This document shows, piece after piece, positions 6,650 to 8,180 of a DNA stretch of 8,180 nucleotides. The stretch's first letter is position 1, and every line of letters begins with the position of its first letter. The notes beneath the pieces are model-generated. The model searched no databases and was not told where the DNA came from. It was given only the letters and a program-made list of their open reading frames with translations. The stretch is from Bacillota bacterium (GTDB lineage Bacteria > Bacillota > Peptococcia > Peptococcales > Peptococcaceae), in assembly GCA_023443145.1 (NCBI GenBank), contig JAEZVS010000067.1, positions 1 to 8,180 of the forward strand, read 5' to 3'. The translations under genes were made by a program, and so were the position numbers.

Positions 6650-6816
6650 GTACAATTTTAATGAATATGCAATTTGTTCTGACATTTTTAGTCAATAACC
6701 GTGTTTTTTACCCTTTTCCTTCTTTTATGAGAATTTTTTGATATGCTTTCAAAGAATTATTGACTGATGCAATTTAAAAAACCAACGCCTCTTAGTGATT
6801 CCTTTCAACTGACACA

Positions 6817-6844
6817 TTGATTTTTATTTTCTCTATGATATAAT
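6817..6844 (+). promoter_or_regulatory. Predicted extended -10 promoter of carAB
   Basis: A perfect -10 TATAAT (6839-6844) preceded by TGA gives a full extended -10 (TGNTATAAT). TTGATT (6817-6822) lies 16 bases upstream and matches four of six -35 consensus bases. The inferred start near 6851 leaves a leader of about 43 bases before the carA GTG, too short for a typical PyrR anti-terminator/terminator leader. Confidence 0.72.
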
Positions 6845-6870
6845 GGTTTGGATTTGGAAATTTTCAAACC
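6845..6870 (+). repeat. Inverted repeat at the carA transcription start
   Basis: GGTTTG (6845-6850) and CAAACC (6865-6870) form perfect arms, extendable by a G-U and an A-U pair, around a loop of about 10 bases. The left arm lies immediately after the -10 box and probably just before the transcription start, so a DNA operator is as likely as an RNA hairpin. It may also be chance in AT-rich DNA. Confidence 0.35.
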
Positions 6871-6878
6871 TGCATGAT

Positions 6879-6885
6879 AAAGGAG
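6879..6885 (+). promoter_or_regulatory. Ribosome binding site supporting the GTG start of carA
   Basis: AAAGGAG lies 8 bases before GTG 6894. The in-frame ATG at 6843 overlaps the -10 box and could not be on the transcript from this promoter. An out-of-frame ATG at 6892 reads directly into TGA. Confidence 0.85.
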
Positions 6886-6893
6886 TGCTGAAT

Positions 6894-7970
6894 GTGAGCC
6901 CAAAAGCCTATCTCGTTTTAGCCGATGGCACCATTTACGAAGGTACATCCATCGGCTGTGAAGGAACGGTGATTGCAGAAATGGTTTTCACCACCGCCAT
7001 GACCGGCTACATGGAAACCCTTACCGATCCCAGCTACTATGGTCAAATTGTGTTGCAAACATTTCCGTTAATCGGAAATTACGGCGTCATTTCGGAAGAC
7101 AAGGAAGCCGCGCATCCTGCACTCAAAGGCTATGTGGTCAAAAACTTATGCACCGCGCCGTCTAACTTTCGTTCAGAAGGCCCTTTACAGGATTTTTTGA
7201 TAAAAGAAGGCATTGTCGCACTGTCGGGCATTGACACCCGTGCCCTTACCAAGCGCTTGCGTGAAAAAGGTGTCATGCCTGCAGTGCTCACCACCAAAAA
7301 AGAAGATGCCGATGTTTCTCTTTTGAAAAAAGAGCTGAGCAAAGACGCCATTATGCACGTCACCACTCAAGAAGTGGTGATACATCCCGGTTCCGGAAAA
7401 CGGGTGGTGCTTTGGGATTTTGGCGCCAAACAAAACATTTGCCGTGAACTGCTTCGCCGAGATGCACATGTGATTCAAGTGCCGGCGAATACTTCTGCTG
7501 AAGACATATTGGCTTTTAATCCTGATGGCATTATGCTTTCCAACGGACCGGGCAATCCGGAAGATGTACCGGAAATCATCGAAAACATAAAAAAACTGCT
7601 CCCTAAAGGCATTCCCATATTCGGCATTTGTATGGGGCATCAGCTGCTGGCCTTAGCTCACGGGTTCCGCACCTATAAACTGAAGTATGGGCATCGCGGC
7701 GCCAATCAGCCGGTGCATCATCACAAATCCGGGCTCACCTACATCACCAGTCAAAATCACGGTTACGCAGTGGATAGCGATTCCATCGATCCGGCACTGG
7801 CGAAAGAAAGCTTCCGCGGTTCCAACGACGGGGTATGCGAAGGTATTGATTATAAAACCACCCCTACTTTCAGTGCGCAGTTTCATCCAGAAGCTTGCGC
7901 CGGTCCTGAAGACACACGCTCATTATTTAACCGCTTCTTTGCCTTAATGGAGGAAACATCATGCCATTAA
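6894..7970 (+). CDS. carA: Carbamoyl-phosphate synthase, small (glutaminase) subunit
   Basis: Hydrolyses glutamine and channels ammonia to CarB, which makes carbamoyl phosphate from bicarbonate, ammonia and two ATP for pyrimidine and arginine synthesis; cytosolic. The 358 residues are normal for the family. The N-terminal small-chain domain shows [30 protein letters not shown] and [15 protein letters not shown]. The C-terminal class I glutamine amidotransferase domain has the nucleophile Cys246 in [14 protein letters not shown], and His331 and Glu333 in QFHPEA complete the triad. The GTG start gives the family-like N-terminus (M)[11 protein letters not shown]. The stop lies 10 bases into carB, consistent with equal production of the two subunits. 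No other pyr or arg genes are visible in the window, so the pathway it mainly serves cannot be decided here. Confidence 0.98.
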   Translation: MSPKAYLVLADGTIYEGTSIGCEGTVIAEMVFTTAMTGYMETLTDPSYYGQIVLQTFPLIGNYGVISEDKEAAHPALKGYVVKNLCTAPSNFRSEGPLQDFLIKEGIVALSGIDTRALTKRLREKGVMPAVLTTKKEDADVSLLKKELSKDAIMHVTTQEVVIHPGSGKRVVLWDFGAKQNICRELLRRDAHVIQVPANTSAEDILAFNPDGIMLSNGPGNPEDVPEIIENIKKLLPKGIPIFGICMGHQLLALAHGFRTYKLKYGHRGANQPVHHHKSGLTYITSQNHGYAVDSDSIDPALAKESFRGSNDGVCEGIDYKTTPTFSAQFHPEACAGPEDTRSLFNRFFALMEETSCH

Positions 7971-8180
7971 ATCCCGATCTGAAAAAAGTGCTTGTCATTG
8001 GCTCGGGCCCCATTGTCATCGGGCAAGCAGCTGAATTTGACTACGCCGGCACCCAGGCTTGCGAAGCTTTGCGCGAAGCCGGACTTGACATTGTGCTCAT
8101 CAACTCCAATCCGGCCACCATCATGACCGATGTCGCCATGGCCGACCATATATATATTGAACCCTTAACCTTAGAGACGG
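7961..8180 (+). CDS. carB: Carbamoyl-phosphate synthase, large subunit, N-terminal fragment (cut by window)
   Basis: Only the first 73 residues are visible; a full CarB has about 1,070. They match the start of the N-terminal synthetase half: [21 protein letters not shown] with the glycine-rich loop of the pre-ATP-grasp fold, then [24 protein letters not shown] and the IYIEPLTLE segment. The ATG at 7961 has GGAGG (7949-7953) 7 bases upstream, inside carA. The ATG overlaps the carA end by 10 bases in a different frame, indicating translational coupling of the two subunits. The reading frame is open to the window end. The identification is secure, but completeness and the C-terminal regulatory domain cannot be judged. 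Confidence 0.97.
   Translation, partial: MPLNPDLKKVLVIGSGPIVIGQAAEFDYAGTQACEALREAGLDIVLINSNPATIMTDVAMADHIYIEPLTLET

Larger units (their letters stand above)
6583..6893. other. 311-base AT-rich divergent intergenic region
   Basis: This is the only gene-free stretch of notable length. It separates the minus-strand rapZ operon from plus-strand carAB and carries one promoter for each direction. I see no convincing open reading frame, tRNA, riboswitch, terminator or insertion remnant. It contains direct repeats TGACTGATG (6601-6609 and 6761-6769) and ATGCAATTT (6667-6675 and 6767-6775), and a small inverted repeat TGAC-7-GTCA (6680-6694). About 110 bases between the two promoters (roughly 6650-6760) have no assigned function. 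Confidence 0.75.

Noticed and set aside
6662..6675. ArgR-like box (TGAATATGCAAT) upstream of the two operons
   Set aside because: It shares half-sites with the arginine-repressor consensus but lacks the proper spacing between them. In DNA this AT-rich the resemblance is weak.
6690..6695. Minus-strand TTGACT as a -35 for another promoter
   Set aside because: The hexamer is good, but no acceptable -10 lies 16-18 bases downstream; the nearest TATTCA is at 22.
6843..6893. In-frame ATG at 6843 as a longer carA start
   Set aside because: The ATG overlaps the TATAAT of an extended -10 promoter and has no ribosome binding site, whereas GTG 6894 has AAAGGAG at 8 bases and gives the family N-terminus.
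6845..6893. PyrR-type attenuator or riboswitch in the carA leader
   Set aside because: The predicted leader is only about 43 bases, and there is no terminator hairpin with a T-run or recognisable PyrR-binding loop.

Overview
The window looks like an ordinary chromosomal region of a low-to-mid-GC Gram-positive bacterium (Bacillota). The evidence is the RapZ-GlmR(YvcK)-WhiA trio running directly into glycolytic genes, strong AGGAGG-type ribosome binding sites, AT-rich intergenic DNA, and frequent GTG/TTG starts. A YvcK with two N-terminal membrane segments and a 2,3-bisphosphoglycerate-independent phosphoglycerate mutase fit a clostridial or Negativicutes-like lineage. I cannot fix the genus from the sequence alone.

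Layout. Seven genes lie on the minus strand and read from right to left. They begin with a small membrane-anchored protein of unknown function (6235-6582), then rapZ (5347-6204), yvcK/glmR (3963-5321), whiA (3004-3966), pgk (1739-2941), tpiA (985-1746) and gpmI (1-992, C-terminus beyond the window). The block is tightly packed: the yvcK/whiA junction is a 4-base GTGA overlap, and the pgk/tpiA and tpiA/gpmI junctions are each 8-base overlaps. The only gaps are 30 bases (small gene to rapZ), 25 bases (rapZ to yvcK) and 62 bases (whiA to pgk). The last gap holds a good sigma-A-type promoter, so glycolytic transcription can start independently of the regulatory genes. A second promoter precedes the small first gene.

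On the plus strand, after a 311-base AT-rich divergent intergenic region, carA (6894-7970) and carB (starting at 7961, cut by the window end) encode the two subunits of carbamoyl-phosphate synthase. They overlap by 10 bases and are driven by an extended -10 promoter.

Function. The left operon joins carbon-flux and cell-envelope regulators (RapZ, GlmR, WhiA) to the middle of glycolysis: 1,3-bisphosphoglycerate to 3-phosphoglycerate (Pgk), triose interconversion (TpiA), and 3-phosphoglycerate to 2-phosphoglycerate (GpmI). gapA and its usual repressor gene cggR, often found just before pgk, are absent here. carAB supplies carbamoyl phosphate for pyrimidines and arginine. I see no RNA genes, mobile elements, CRISPR arrays, integrases or broken genes. 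The window is mostly conserved core genome, and I found no convincing new system. The least explained parts are the small first gene of the rapZ operon and some small-scale structures at gene junctions.
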